From Ostrinia nubilalis (Eukaryota; Arthropoda; Insecta; Lepidoptera; Crambidae): 64,000 bases of DNA. Shown here piece by piece: positions 1 to 11,782 of this stretch (positions are counted from its first letter, which is position 1; each line of letters starts with the position of its first letter). The notes beneath the pieces were generated by a model. That model was not told where the DNA came from and searched no databases. It saw only the letters and a list, made by a program, of their open reading frames with translations. Both the position numbers and the translations under genes were made by a program. The stretch is from positions 14,328,154 to 14,392,153 of the forward strand of contig NC_087091.1 of the NCBI RefSeq assembly GCF_963855985.1, given 5' to 3'.

Positions 1-289
1 GCATGAAAGGTTTTAAAAATATACTTTGAATTAGGCACCTGCCCTATCTTTTAATGCAGAGAAATTTTTTATTGGCTCTTTGACTAATAAATATGTTTTT
101 TTAAGTAAAAATAAAATGAATAGAATAAGACTTAACACAGTAAGCATTTATAAACAAAAATAACACAGTAAGAGAATAAAAAATAGTGGGCCACTGCGCC
201 AATAGACTCTCGCTCAATTTTGAAATTTATTTTTGAACTCAGCTGACCCACAATTGAAAATAGCCCTTCGTCCTTCTTAAAATGACTAA

Positions 290-395
290 ACATATTCTAC
301 GAGTTTTGCATTCACCAGCTACGAGCTTTGCTACAGCGCGCGGCCTACGAGATCTCGTAGAGCTTTCGTAGACGGTCGTAGTCCGTAGCAATCGT
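290..395. repeat. CTACG/CGTAG-rich palindromic patch
   Basis: Within about 100 bases the pentamer CTACG or its complement CGTAG occurs repeatedly in both orientations. The centre is a perfect 16-bp palindrome, CTACGAGATCTCGTAG, at 345-360. The patch is clearly more GC-rich than its surroundings. It may be the core of a small inverted-repeat element, but I could not define its ends. Confidence 0.45.
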
Positions 396-447
396 TACTA
401 GTTGAAAGTTCAGAGGTTGTTTCACATTATTATCTCAGTGTCTATTT

Positions 448-480
448 AACCGACTTCAACAAAAGGAGGAGGTTCTCATT
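448..480 (+). repeat. Fragment of the AACCGACTTCAA dispersed family
   Basis: The start (AACCGACTTCAA, then AAAAGGAGGAGGTTCTCA) matches the left end of the complete element at 56865-57264. Only about 33 bases remain here, so this is a truncated copy. Confidence 0.6.
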
Positions 481-553
481 AGATTACTCTATTGATAAGT
501 ACTTATTTGGTAAGCTTGTGGTAATACAATTTTGGCTTGTTTACTAGTTTTCT

Positions 554-592
554 AATCGCACTTCAAAGTGATAATCACTTTGAAGTGCGATT
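554..592. repeat. Perfect 18-bp inverted repeat with 3-nt loop
   Basis: The arms 554-571 and 575-592 are exact reverse complements (left arm starts AATCGCACTTC), separated only by TAA. Transcribed RNA would form a tight hairpin. No TIR-type flanks or target duplication are visible. Confidence 0.8.
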
Positions 593-860
593 GACCGAGG
601 TATGCGGATACTAAAGAGGTAACTCTGTATTATTAAAAAAAAACAATATTTTGTATATGTATAACTCTTGCAACTATGATTCACTTCTGCTGTTTTATTC
701 TCGCATTGAGTATAAACACAGGACGCAAACAAGGTTAGAATGAAAAATTAAACGACCACAGGCTCCATTAAGTAAATTGTTTCTAGTTGAAAGCATTGCC
801 GAGCAAAATAATGTATAGTAAAGGCTTGGCATCCTGCTAGTACCTAACTACTAACTAGAG

Positions 861-1072
861 CATTGGTTCTCAAACTTATTTGAGACACGCCCCCTTTCGA
901 ACATACAAAAAATTCCGCGCCCTCCTCCTCCAGTCAAGATTATTTATTGGTCGTATGGAGCAGTCTGGAATGCATTCTCTCAGCGGTCGCAGTTTTTTTT
1001 ACTTGAGTATACCTACAGATGACCCGCGCCCCCCTTTAAAGGTCTTTGCGCCCCCCACTTTGGGAACCAATG
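861..1072. mobile_element. Non-autonomous hAT-like element with 8-bp target duplication
   Basis: The left terminus CATTGGTTCTCAAACTT and the right terminus (reverse complement CATTGGTTCCCAAAGTG) match at 14 of 17 positions. The element is flanked on both sides by the identical octamer AACTAGAG (853-860 and 1073-1080), the target-duplication length typical of hAT transposons. The 212-bp interior is C-rich and has no transposase. A 67-codon open frame at 880-1083 runs through the element and is not a gene. The perfect duplication suggests a fairly recent insertion. Superfamily is inferred from duplication length and the TTCTCAAA terminal motif. Confidence 0.82.
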
Positions 1073-3689
1073 AACTAGAGTAAACGATGTTGCACATTAA
1101 GTATATGGTACTACCAAAAATTTATCTCCTAGCAAAATTCTCAGTGCTAATAATTTCATGAATTAATTTCAATTTAAATGCAAATCACCCCGCTTTACTA
1201 AATTCAAGGAAGAGTGCTTTGTTGTTTTCGTGTTACTAATGTTGGTGCATGTATTTTGGAAAGTTGCCCAATTAAACTATTGTTTATAAGAACTATTATG
1301 ACACCGATATTTGTGACTTACCGACTTTTGGCTACAATTATCCGTGCTAGGAGGGACTTAGTAAATTCTAGTGAATTAGAATGTGACTATCTGTGGTTTA
1401 GCAAATGTTGGTGTACGAATGACGCGCTTGTACGAGTAAGGCCCGATTCGACCATACTTTTTTCTTTCTTTCTAACTTTCCGAGAATAACTCCTGGTATA
1501 ACCGGCACATAGACAGTTTCAGTATGGGAAATATGTCAAAACTGACGATTTATTCTGAGATTAATATTTAATCTTGTTTGGTCGAATCCACCCTGAAACG
1601 TTTTCTGCGTAGATAAAAGTTGGAGTAAATGTTGAGAAATCAATGTTTGCAAATTAATTATGTTTTTCTGTTTAAAACAATGGGTAATGTCTTCTGTATG
1701 TAGTTGTGATAGATGCTATTTTTCAATAAAATTCTTTGGTCGATGTGCTGTTAAAAAAAAACCTCATAAAACTCATTTATTTCTGTAAGTAGGCTTTAAA
1801 AAAGCACTTTTACACTGTTAACTCTACATTTATTACACGACGAAAAGGAGCATATCAGTCATGATTCTAATGACTTTTTCGTTCGTATTGATTTGCCCTT
1901 TGATGAAGATAAAGATGAAGTCCACATTAAAACGATAAAAGTTTCATAAATTATTTTTATGTGCGATAAAGAAGAAGATGGAATCGGGATATCTCGAAAT
2001 ATCTTCGAAATTGCCGAATGGCACCAAATATTCGATAACAATCAAGTACGCTTTGATCTTACATCTCGGAGCAAAAGCGGGTCTGCTTTGTAGCTCGACC
2101 GAGGAATTGTGCCAAAAGATGCAAAGATGGAATTGGAGATATCCCATTAAAGTTATTTCACAAAAATATTACGATTTATCTCAAAGTTGGGGCGATTGAA
2201 AGAAGTATTGTGCGGTTGCGGCATTCTCTCCATTTCTTTGTGTAAATCCTGGCTATACAGTGTTCTTACGAGTTGACATTAGGTGTGCTCGCTAGCGATT
2301 ACGTAAAAAATAACATGAGATGTATGGCAAATTATTGTAAGAACTAAAATTGTAATAGATTCTTTTGACGCACTCGCTACGATACGACGATGGCGTTTAT
2401 GAAACTCATGGCTTCAGGAGTTTCACTTGTCGAAAAGACGATCGGGATTTTCTCATAATTGCCATAATGGTATGAATGAAAGCCATCATACCTACCATTT
2501 TACTATACTTGAATTTCCCATTCCAAAAACCTAGCTTAACTTGTGTCATTGTAATAATTATGTATCGTTAGTTATTTGAATTACAAATATTGCGTGCGAA
2601 AAGAGACTTCGAGGAAGTCGGACCGAGTGTGATTTCCGCGTATACCTCGATGATATCATTATCATTATGGCTTTAACGGAAATACGGAATCTCGTAACTG
2701 TAGGAAATTGTTTGAGTAATATAATCCATGAGTAATGTTCGTATTCGTGACCATGAAAGTTTAAAACAATATATTCTTTATGCAGCTGAAAATAACATCG
2801 CATTTGAAATAATAGCAAAGAAATAGTGTTGTCTAAACTTAGAGCTAGCTAAGCTTTATAAGCAGCCACTAAATCGAATTTGTTCTTCCAATGCGCGACA
2901 CTTCTATTCAGTTAAAGTTGGCTGAATTGTTTAGAAATTCAGTTGGATTTGCTCGTGTTAACCTCTCCTGTGGCTTGTAAGTACACACTGTATTCAATTG
3001 ATTTAAATAAAAAGAACTGTAAAAGACATTTTACATTGTTCTGTTAATAGTTTAAAAGTGATCTGAATTCCGACACTATTTAAAGACTACAGTACTACAG
3101 TAGAGTTAGTGACAGTGGATATCACAGTTACCCATACAGATTTACAAGAACAAAGAGAAATGTGTCCAAACATTTCGATACCCAATATAAATAACATTGT
3201 AACTTTAGTTACACGTTTGTAAAATATGACATTATGAACTAGACTTGTCTGTTGAAAGTTGTACAAACCTGTAACTTAAGTTCATTTTGGGTCTCGATTT
3301 AGATCCGTTATGACTTCAAAAAATGACACAGCGTATGTCTGTATACTAAAATCTAAAAAAAAAAAAACAAATTCCAGTGATCCGCATCCAACATTCCAAT
3401 GCTAGACCATAATGTAGGAAGCCAAATATTTGTCGTCCGATTTATTCGCCGTTCAATGCCGCTGGCTTCCCGCTGACAATTTTGCTTGAAATATGATGGA
3501 ACGCATCGCCCTACGCCATGCCAGGATCTGCATTGCGTATCCATGGGTAGGATGAGGAAAACAGCTAGCACATCTTCGAAGACAATGTGTTTTTTATTTA
3601 TTTAAATTTACACATTGAAAGTTATTTTTTTTTTAGAAAACGAGGGACAAAATTACTTTCATGGTTTTACTAACATTTCTCATAATATA
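1073..3689. other. AT-rich stretch without a recognisable gene
   Basis: Only short chance frames are seen. A weak pair of complementary motifs, GATTCGACCAT near 1444 and TGGTCGAATC near 1580, could mark a small decayed TIR element. Nothing else in this stretch can be supported. Confidence 0.5.
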
Positions 3690-3790
3690 TTTTGCCCTAC
3701 TATACTAGCGTTTTGAGACTCAATATTTAGCAAGTGCTGACGCGCCGCTACAAACTTCGTAACTACCATTTGCGTTTCGTTTTACTGTCA
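3690..3790 (+). repeat. Dispersed repeat (LINE or SINE tail-like), copy 1
   Basis: Shares an ordered set of motifs with 10261-10442: TTTGCCCTAC, GCGTTTTGAGAC, ATTTAGCAAGTGCTGA and GCCGC-ACAAACT. The second copy is better preserved. The pair shows a dispersed family; its class is not clear from the sequence. Confidence 0.6.
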
Positions 3791-4435
3791 TAAATAAAAA
3801 GTAACTAGAGCTGCATAAATAGGTGTTATGCACCTAACATGAGCTTTTACCAAAATTGAATTAGGTACAAATATTTATACTTAGTAAATTCAAAAGCTTG
3901 TGGAGAAATGGTTTGCATAATTACACTTAAAACCAAAAACTGACCTACTTTGGCATCATCGAAGTTTACTTTAATTTTTCGCATGCGTGGTTTATTAACT
4001 TGTTTGGAAGTCTCGATAACTAAGTATAAAACCCGGAGATTCCTTTTTTATTTTATGTGACCCTAAAAAGTACAAACAGTCCATTTATTTGGCTTCTGAA
4101 ACATCACAGTTTACTTTTGAAATTAATTAAGTAATTATTAAAAGTAACTTTAAATGAAAAGAAAACTGGATTTGCATAATTGAGTACCTAAGTGAAGAAA
4201 ATTAGAATCATAAAATGGACACGTTTTATAACACTTAGGAGTTAATACGAGCTAATTAATTTCAGTGCGTACTTAATTTTGACTTATTTTAGGTTTAAAA
4301 GCTTTGGTAGGTCCCGAAGCTTCAGCAGCTTTAATAGCATGGTGCATACTTACTCCCACTCGAAACTCAAAATATTCAATAATAAGTCACCCTTTCTCAA
4401 GTAACTTGGTCTTAAACCTTTGTTTGTCACCTGTC

Positions 4436-4640
4436 ATCCGCTTTGCAATGGAGGGAAGTCGAACCTTAATTTCGAACTCCTATGTTCTTCTGATTAATTT
4501 CGTTGTAGGTCTAATGACAGTTTAACTTTCCCCCGGGATAAACTTGACCTTCATTGGTTGGGTTTTTATGGCGGTCAAGCTGTAGATCCTGGCTACACAG
4601 GAGTTGCAGTGGTGGGAACGAGAGCTGGGAATAGTCCCGA
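4436..4640 (+). repeat. Dispersed repeat family D, copy 1
   Basis: This segment matches the reverse complement of 44165-44355 along most of its length (shared GGTCAAGCTGTAGATC, TATGTTCTTCTGATTAATTT, GGGAACGAGA) and part of 49628-49735. Three copies in two orientations indicate an interspersed element. No coding potential or terminal repeats were recognised. Confidence 0.7.
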
Positions 4641-5597
4641 AGAAACTTGGTCTAGTTGTTATTTTCGATTCATCTGATTTTTTGATTTACAAAAAAAGTT
4701 TCACGGGGTAGAGGCTAAAATATCGTAGTTGTTTATGTAGATATAAGAATACGAATACGAGAGCTAAGTTAGGCAACAAAAACAGTAGTTTTTTTCTAGA
4801 GTATAACGTAAGAAATATAGCTGCCTTTTTGCCGAAACAACAATAGTTCGTCAATAATGTCCCAGGATAAAACGGCGTGTCTTACTCCATATTCAATGTG
4901 TAACCTAAACGAATAAGTTGTTTTGACTCGCGCGCCTTATTCGAATCTCCATAATCGATTCAGCGAGTAATCGAGAGTCGTGTGTTATCAGGAGGAGGTA
5001 AATCGATGTCAAAGTTTTCCTGTTGTAGTACGACATTGTAATAAAAAGATGTGCCTGCTGAAATATGTGTCATTTACACGGAAAGTTACTCAAAATGTGG
5101 CGTCGTAATGCATTTTGTAATGGTGATTACGCCATGTGTGTTTTGATAAGATATTAAAGATTAAGACAAGTTTTTATTACGATTCTAAAGCTAATGGTTT
5201 TTAGACTTTTACTAAATGAATTTTTATTTTTTATTAATAGCACATTTGCCATATTATACGAATAATCACATTTTATATCGAAGTTATCCTATCCTGAGAT
5301 GATCCTTGAACTCTCTTCTGAATGGAGTCATATACAAAATGAGCGGTTTTGATTGACGGCTGAATCGAAAACTATTTGTAGCTAGGTAGTTTCTTGAATA
5401 AATTACCAATTTCTTCTAACACGTAGTACCTATTTAACACCTTACTGTACCAAACCAGAAGAGATCTGCAGACGCAATGCGGGCGGGTGATTATGTACCC
5501 GCCCAGCCAGACCCTTGCGGGGCTATTATTTGTTCCCACTCTTAATCCAATATGCCCGATAGTGGCCCTTTGTGGAGTGAAAATAAGGGTCAAAACC
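4641..5597. other. No recognisable gene
   Basis: AT-rich sequence with chance frames only. A short GC-rich hairpin at about 5484-5507 (GGGCGGGT, 8-nt loop, ACCCGCCC) stands out from its surroundings. Confidence 0.5.
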
Positions 5598-6106
5598 AGA
5601 GGTACCCAAACTTTCTAGTTTTGTAAACCACTTTTCAAGTTTTTCAGTGTTCGGTTTCAGACCTTTAGATAGGGAGAAATTAGCTCATTTTAACTCAACC
5701 CCATCTTTGTGAACTATTTGTCTGATTTATTGTCTTTCTGTTTTTTAAAGTTCATCATCGAATCCCGCCGCCGATTGACTATTGTGGTGAACCCACTCGT
5801 AACACTAGCATTATTTTTATTTTAGCTTACTACGAGGGGTTAACGGGATTATTAGTAATTTGTATTTACAAATCGCTAATATAAGATTTTAAACTTTCGC
5901 GTTCCATTTCATCAATAAACGTCGCGTTAAGACCCGTGTCTTACTATTTTATTTAAATTGCTAATATTCTTAAAAAAAACATGGAAAGCAAACATGTAGA
6001 TCATTCTATTGCCATTGACTTCTGACTTCGCTATTTTCATTGACTCAGAAATTTTAATACTCAAAATGTTAAAAAGTTAGGGGCATAAAGACTTTGGGTA
6101 TCACTG
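5598..6106. mobile_element. Non-autonomous hAT-like element, older copy
   Basis: The left end CAGAGGTACCCAAACT and the right end (reverse complement CAGTGATACCCAAAGT) are inverted copies. The flanking octamers GTCAAAAC and GCCTAAAC agree at 6 of 8 positions, as expected for an eroded hAT target duplication. The interior, about 500 bp, has no transposase frame. It contains at 5820-5875 a tail segment of the SINE seen at 47226-47450 (ACGAGGGG-TAACGGGA then TATTAGTAATTTGT), so one of the two inserted into or captured the other. Confidence 0.62.
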
Positions 6107-7130
6107 GCCTAAACTTACCTTAAACAGTGTTGTTTTACTTAGTGTGAGTTAACCAACTAGGTGTGGGTATGAACTTATGGTGTTAACTACTTTGGGCTAC
6201 TGAACTTCGAGAACCTACCTACAAGATAGGATAGGTAAGTGCTAAGATTGCTGTTTTGAATTTAGTTTTATTTATATGAATTTACTTTTTGGGCTGCTAA
6301 ACGATTCCCGATTTATTACAAACTTATTGACCGCTAATTCTGATTGAAATTAAACCGACTTCACACTCGTTTATATGTCCCAACGACGATCCTTGGAACA
6401 ACGACGGCATATCACGTTGAACCCTGTGGCATCTTATTACATATGTTTATTTTTATAACTATTACATTTTTGGTTTAATTGTGTCTTAAATCCTATTGAT
6501 GTTAGTCCAGACGCTATTGTTCTCTAAGAAAAAAAAATAATGTTTAGATTCAGTAATGTTCTTGTAGTATTATACCAAAAGTGTATCACATAACAGCATC
6601 AACTCATACATTACCCTAATTAAAACTTAAACCTCATTACTATGCATTGATTGAATCATTGGTTGTTTGTATTCGGTTACCTACAAAATTAACATGAACC
6701 AGAAGTTAAACACATGTTGATTTATCGGCCATTTCCACTTTTTCTATTTACCCAATTCCCCTTATTATGTAAACATTCGGAAACAAAGTTTTACAAAGTT
6801 ATTCTACGGTAGTTTTCTTTGTAATATGATTCTAATGTTGATTTATTGCCTTCGTTTTCAGTTATTCATATGTAGTAACACGGCCATCAAAAATCTATAA
6901 GCTATTTTGCCAACACTGTTTTTCTCGCAAAATTAGTTAAAAGAACAGATTTTTCTTTTTCGTTGTGCCGACAATATTGATATGATAAAGTTATATTTAA
7001 GTAGAATTAGATGTTACGAGTACGCTGTATTTTCAATACGGCAAATAACCATAATGAAGAAATGTTTAATATCGCATCTAAAACCATTTTAACTTAACAT
7101 AAAATATATGTAATTCTTATGAAAATTACC
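6107..7130. other. No recognisable feature
   Basis: AT-rich intergenic or intronic sequence. No frame, repeat or terminal motif that I can support. Confidence 0.5.
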
Positions 7131-7281
7131 AACGGCCGTATTTACAAACGATGCTTGCTTAAGTGAAGCAGCAAATCGAACGAACAGCGTTGAAAGAGCT
7201 CTGTGATTGGTTCGTGTGTCACCCTGTGCGTCCACGCGCACTGTGAGATCTCATAGTAATGTTTGTGAATACGGGCGTTAG
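7131..7281. mobile_element. Small TIR element (ACGCCCGTATTCACAAAC family), copy 1
   Basis: The left end reads CGGCCGTATTTACAAACGAT and the right end is the inverted form GTTTGTGAATACGGGCGTT. Between them are GTGCGTCCACGCGCACTGTG and a GCTT-AAGTGAAGCAGC hairpin. The same structure recurs in the opposite orientation at 61140-61292. Length near 150 bp and TIRs suggest a MITE; the superfamily is not resolved. Confidence 0.7.
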
Positions 7282-8797
7282 TATAAATGTATTTGTGTTT
7301 CCGACTCTACCACATTTTATTACCGTTGAATTTATGCATAATTACAACATAATTCAAGCCTACGCTTTCCTCTTTAGAAACTTATAATGAGCTCTAATTG
7401 TAATTTTACATACACACAGAATTATTATTTTATGTATGTTCTTCGTAACTGAAACGGCGACCATTCTTAGAAGATCTGTGATACTTTAGATGTGTCTTGT
7501 AAAGTCAGTTCAGTTTAAACTGGTGAAGCTAAAAGACACGCAACATCATAAGCAGTGTAAAAAACCTATCATTATTTAGGGCCCTAATGAGAATTTAGGT
7601 GAAAGTACATACATTCGAAGTGTAAGAATATATTTGAATTATTCAAAAGTTAAGATATATTCAGTACTACATTAATACTTGTATAACCTTCTATCTTGTG
7701 AATTGTATAAACAGCTGAGGTTAAATTAAATAAATAAATAAAATATACCTACTTTAAAACTAATAAAAAATAACATTTTAAAACTTTCAAGTCCGCAAAC
7801 GATCGTATCTATTGAATGAAATGGAAACTGCCATTCGGTTCGGGTATTAGAACGCGAAAATAAAAACAATAGAAAGAGACAAAAAATAAATAAACAACAC
7901 TATCAGCAACTTTGAATTTAAAATCTCTATAAAATATAAATGTATGGATATGAATCCTAAATACAAAGTATTAAGTATTACTGACACGGACAAATTGTTC
8001 CTCATTGTAGGACAATTTTGGAATATTCGGCCCTGACAGCGAATGATGTTTAGGGATTCTGATGGATGGCGGGACCTTTGACTTGGTTAGTGAATGAGAT
8101 TTCTAACTGCTTAAGATATGGAGACACTACACTTATTAATAAGTACTCTACTAAAGGAAGCTTCCAACATAATAATATAAAGCTTGTAATTATAAGTTTT
8201 ATTTCCAACATGTCACAACAATAAACATTTTGGCGGCTTCTGCACTGACAATTAACGTTAGTAAAAATAATTATGAAATAAGTAATCCTTGGACACCATC
8301 TAAACTAAACAAACACCCAATAGCACACATAATAAAATGCAAATACACCTATGTATATTATAGTGCAAATTACCCAGAACAATGCAAACAGAACATTCAG
8401 TACATTGTTTCTTATCACTCCACGACCCTACCTTACCCTACAGTAAATTCTGTTCGATAATTCGTTTTTAAAAGAAAACAAATTATACAAACCCTACCCA
8501 ATGTAATACGGAATAAACTACAGATTTATCAAAGCGCCTCAATCTTCGTTCGGCTTATTGACAATAGCTGATATCTGATATTAACATCACAGCTGACGGT
8601 TATTCAGCGCTGACTGACAGCGGCGCTGTTGGCTTTGTTCTGGCTCACATTTCAATCAAAGTTGCTGAGACAAGAATGACGTGTACATTACCAACTAGGT
8701 TAGCTAATTTAGGTCTGGGATATTAACGTTAACGAGAGAAATTCGGGATAAAAAGTAATAAGCAACATAAGCAGCGAGTAACAGATTACCTAATTTT
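7282..8797. other. No recognisable gene
   Basis: AT-rich sequence. The longest frame (8230-8460) has no start context or family signature and looks random. Confidence 0.5.
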
Positions 8798-8856
8798 GTT
8801 CGTTTCAGCTGAAAGATGTCCACTGCTGGACAAAGGCCTCCCCCTACCCCTAGCTT
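8798..8856 (-). mobile_element. RTE-type LINE 3' end fragment
   Basis: The strand shown carries the complement of the RTE 3' end (TTCGTTTCAGCTGAAAGATG followed by TCCACTGCTGGACAAAGGC). In the coding sense this is the last codons and short 3' UTR of an RTE reverse transcriptase. Only about 60 bp remain, consistent with a severely 5'-truncated insertion. Confidence 0.7.
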
Positions 8857-10260
8857 TCAAAACGTAGCTCTCTTCTCTATAGAGTCGCTTTTAGAGTAAA
8901 GTTCTGTATCCAATTCAAGTGATCGAATGATAAATTGATTTCAAATCAAATAAAAACCCAATATAACAATTGCAAATAAACCAAAATAGGCAAGCTTTGA
9001 ATAAATAAGTTAAAAGCGTCTTTGAGCAAACGAGTTATTTTAAGGAATTCTTTGTTCCGTTTTAACAATCCGTTCCAGTTTAATCTAAGTTAAGTGGCCT
9101 GTGCAAAGGTACGAGTAATGGCTTAATGTATTGTTAAATACATATTATTATCTAAAAGCTTATAAAACACAATAAATTAAAGAAGCACCTTATTTTATAT
9201 ACGCAACCTCACGATCATAGAGGGCAGAGGGTTGAGTTCAAAAGGTGAACGTCCGTGAGCCATAGAGACCGCTGAAAAGGCTGCGACTTGGCAACAAGAT
9301 ATTTAGCTCACAAACGAATTGTGACGTAATGTTGTTTTGTCTCTGTTGTGTACATTGAAGGTTACTTTCAAGGATTAATACCTTTTCATGAAACCTAAAA
9401 ATAACTTAAATACGGTGCTGATTTAAGAAATGTTAATCATAATGAAATGACTTTTGGTAGAGTGACATAGCTAAAACATTAACTAAAACGATAGATTTAG
9501 GTAGTGTTTTCTAGGCGTTGTTTTCTTTTAAAAGGGGTGTTTTTCAGAGCCATACTTATACATTTATTACTTTAGACTATGTTCTGAAGAATGGAAGAAA
9601 CCTCAATGTTGTATGTCGACATTTCGAAATTGTACGACAAAAGGAAGCGGCCTACAAGTATAGAATAAAATGTTGCGTTATGTATAATGTTTGTTTGTAA
9701 TTTACAGTGGCTCATGTTACGTATTTATGTTTTAAAATGTGAATAATAACATAAATTGTGTATTTGTTTCAGGTACGTTATTATTATGAATGAAGGAGTT
9801 AGTTGGTAAGCAAATAAATATTATTACTATTAGTTACAACACAATGAAATTGTTCTAATGATGGTGACACCACCTATATGTGTTATGTGCCCTAGTTATT
9901 ATTACCCTTTTTATTTCCAACAACTAAAGATATTATTGTTGTTGTATGTGTAATCGCTCTTCAGCGATAAAAGCCTGAGTGTTTTCTTTCTAACTTCTAT
10001 TCCTTACATTTGTATTTCTGTGTGTACATGACATCTGTATATATTATTATCTTTCAAGTAAATAAGACCGTAGTAAAACAGCAATTCTGTAGATGCCCAT
10101 ATTTACAGCAGGCTGAGTGTAAGCCTATACATAATTCACGCAAAATACAGAAGCAGAATAATTCAAGGGTAACTCACGTTGTAACAATTAAACAGACAAA
10201 GGGGCGGTGTGTATCTGCAAAAGACAAGCCAATCTAACTGATCGTATCTAAGAAGGAGCA
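8857..10260. other. No recognisable gene
   Basis: Chance frames only (9518-9700 and 10010-10237); neither shows a known motif. Confidence 0.5.
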
Positions 10261-10442
10261 TCAAAGTCAAAGTGAAAGTCAAATCGTCACACTAAAAAAA
10301 GGTAAATAAAAGTCAAATAAAAAAGGTTTTGCTCTTCAGGAGCGTTTACATGACTCAAAATCTTTTTGCCCTACCAGCGCTTCGAGACCAACATTTAGCA
10401 AGTGCTGAGAAAAAGCGCCGCAACAAACTCAGTCACCACGTC
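10261..10442 (+). repeat. Dispersed repeat (LINE or SINE tail-like), copy 2
   Basis: Better preserved partner of 3690-3790. It begins with a run of GTCAAAGT-type motifs, then GCTCTTCAGGAGCGTTTACA, CCTACCAGCGCTTCGAGACC and AGCAAGTGCTGAGAAAAAGC. The same order in two places shows a family common in this genome. No coding remnant is readable. Confidence 0.62.
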
Positions 10443-10496
10443 AGCCGGTTGAAATCTGTACTGGTTAAATGTTTCTAGGATTATTAAATATAAATA

Positions 10497-10689
10497 TTGT
10501 AGAGACGGCGTTTTCTTGAAAGGATTTTAACGAACAGAGATTATATTACTACGGTTTTACTTTCATCAACTTGATTAATAAATGTACCTTGGTTAGGTAT
10601 AAATTCAAAATTGTAGAGGCTTTCACTTGAAAGGCCGGGTTTTTCTTGAAAGGGTTTTGACGACAAAGACTTACTATGATTTCACTTTG
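10497..10689 (+). repeat. Diverged direct repeat, about 115-bp offset
   Basis: The segment from ATTGTAGAGACGGCG at 10497 is repeated in diverged form from ATTGTAGAGGC at 10612. Both contain TTTTCTTGAAAGG, then TTTTAACGA or TTTTGACGA, then a TTTCACTTT-like end. It resembles a decayed two-unit tandem duplication. Confidence 0.5.
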
Positions 10690-10699
10690 ATAAATTTTC

Positions 10700-11576
10700 G
10701 TGGCAATTGGAAAATAAAATAAGTTGAAAATGAGACATAAAATTAAAGGGAAAATTACTAAATACATTTGATTATTTTGTTGGTTAATAACATTATATTT
10801 CTAAATACGCTGCCTTCTAAATATTCTGGGCTATAACCGTCAAAAGGAGAACTTTTACTGATTATCCCTTTTATTCAAACAATCAAGATATAATATGAGA
10901 ATGAAGGTTTATTATAACAAACTATTTTAATTAATTTGCCATTGACGAAACATAGAAATAAAGTTCGCAACTAAGAATAGAATATAATTTATTTAGCACA
11001 CAATATAAGAAGAATATATAAATAAACAAAAAAAGAAACCTTAACATAATTAAATTTAAAAAACTGTGTGTGTCCAACCAAGAGAGACCTTAAAGCTGTT
11101 TCAGACAAAGATACGAATAAAACTTAAAAGTATTTTACTTAAATTACTCAATAAGGTCTAAAACCTGTGTAATTAAAATATTTTTTTTTGTCCAAGGAGA
11201 CTAAGTAGATATTAAATGTAAAAATTTCAAAAAGCTGATCAAAATCAATGTAAATGTAAACGAAAACTTGCCAGCTCATGTTTGACGAAAATGTAGAGAA
11301 AATGTGCAAGCTCACTTTAACAGAGTTTAGTATCAATTTGGAGTTAAAGTGCTATTAAAATGTATGACAGGTCCGAGATCTCGTGTGATAGCGTGGATAG
11401 CAAGCTGAGTGGATTTGCATAATTACAAACCCTCATTCGAACTAGTCATGTATTTATTCTATTTCAGAGAATTTCATAGAGATACTCACAAAGTAAACAT
11501 AATATCGCTCAGGTCGCTCTAGCCGCGGTACTTGATACTAAATACCTGAGCGAAACCCGCGCGGTATGTACCTCTA
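10700..11576. other. No recognisable gene
   Basis: AT-rich. Toward the right edge an ATCGCTCAGGT motif (11503-11514) and its inverted form ACCTGAGCGA begin a more GC-rich stretch that leads into the tandem duplication. Confidence 0.5.
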
Positions 11577-11782
11577 CCCACAGCGGCAGCGAATATCGCT
11601 CAGGTTTGAATAGGCCTTAATATACACATTATAGGTCATAGCAGACATGTCAACTTGAAAACGGATCAACATCGTATCGCCCACAGCGGCAGCGAATATC
11701 GCTCAGGTTTGAATAGGCCTTAATATACACATTATAGGTCATAGCAGACATGTCAACTTGAAAACGGATCAACATCGTATCG
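11577..11782 (+). repeat. Exact 103-bp tandem duplication
   Basis: Two directly adjacent 103-bp units (11577-11679 and 11680-11782) appear identical base for base. Each starts CCCACAGCGGCAGCGAATAT and ends ATCGTATCG. Identity points to a very recent duplication or to an assembly duplication. Confidence 0.93.

Noticed and set aside
880..1083. Protein-coding gene of 67 codons
   Set aside because: It lies within a TIR-bounded hAT-like element and runs into its target duplication.
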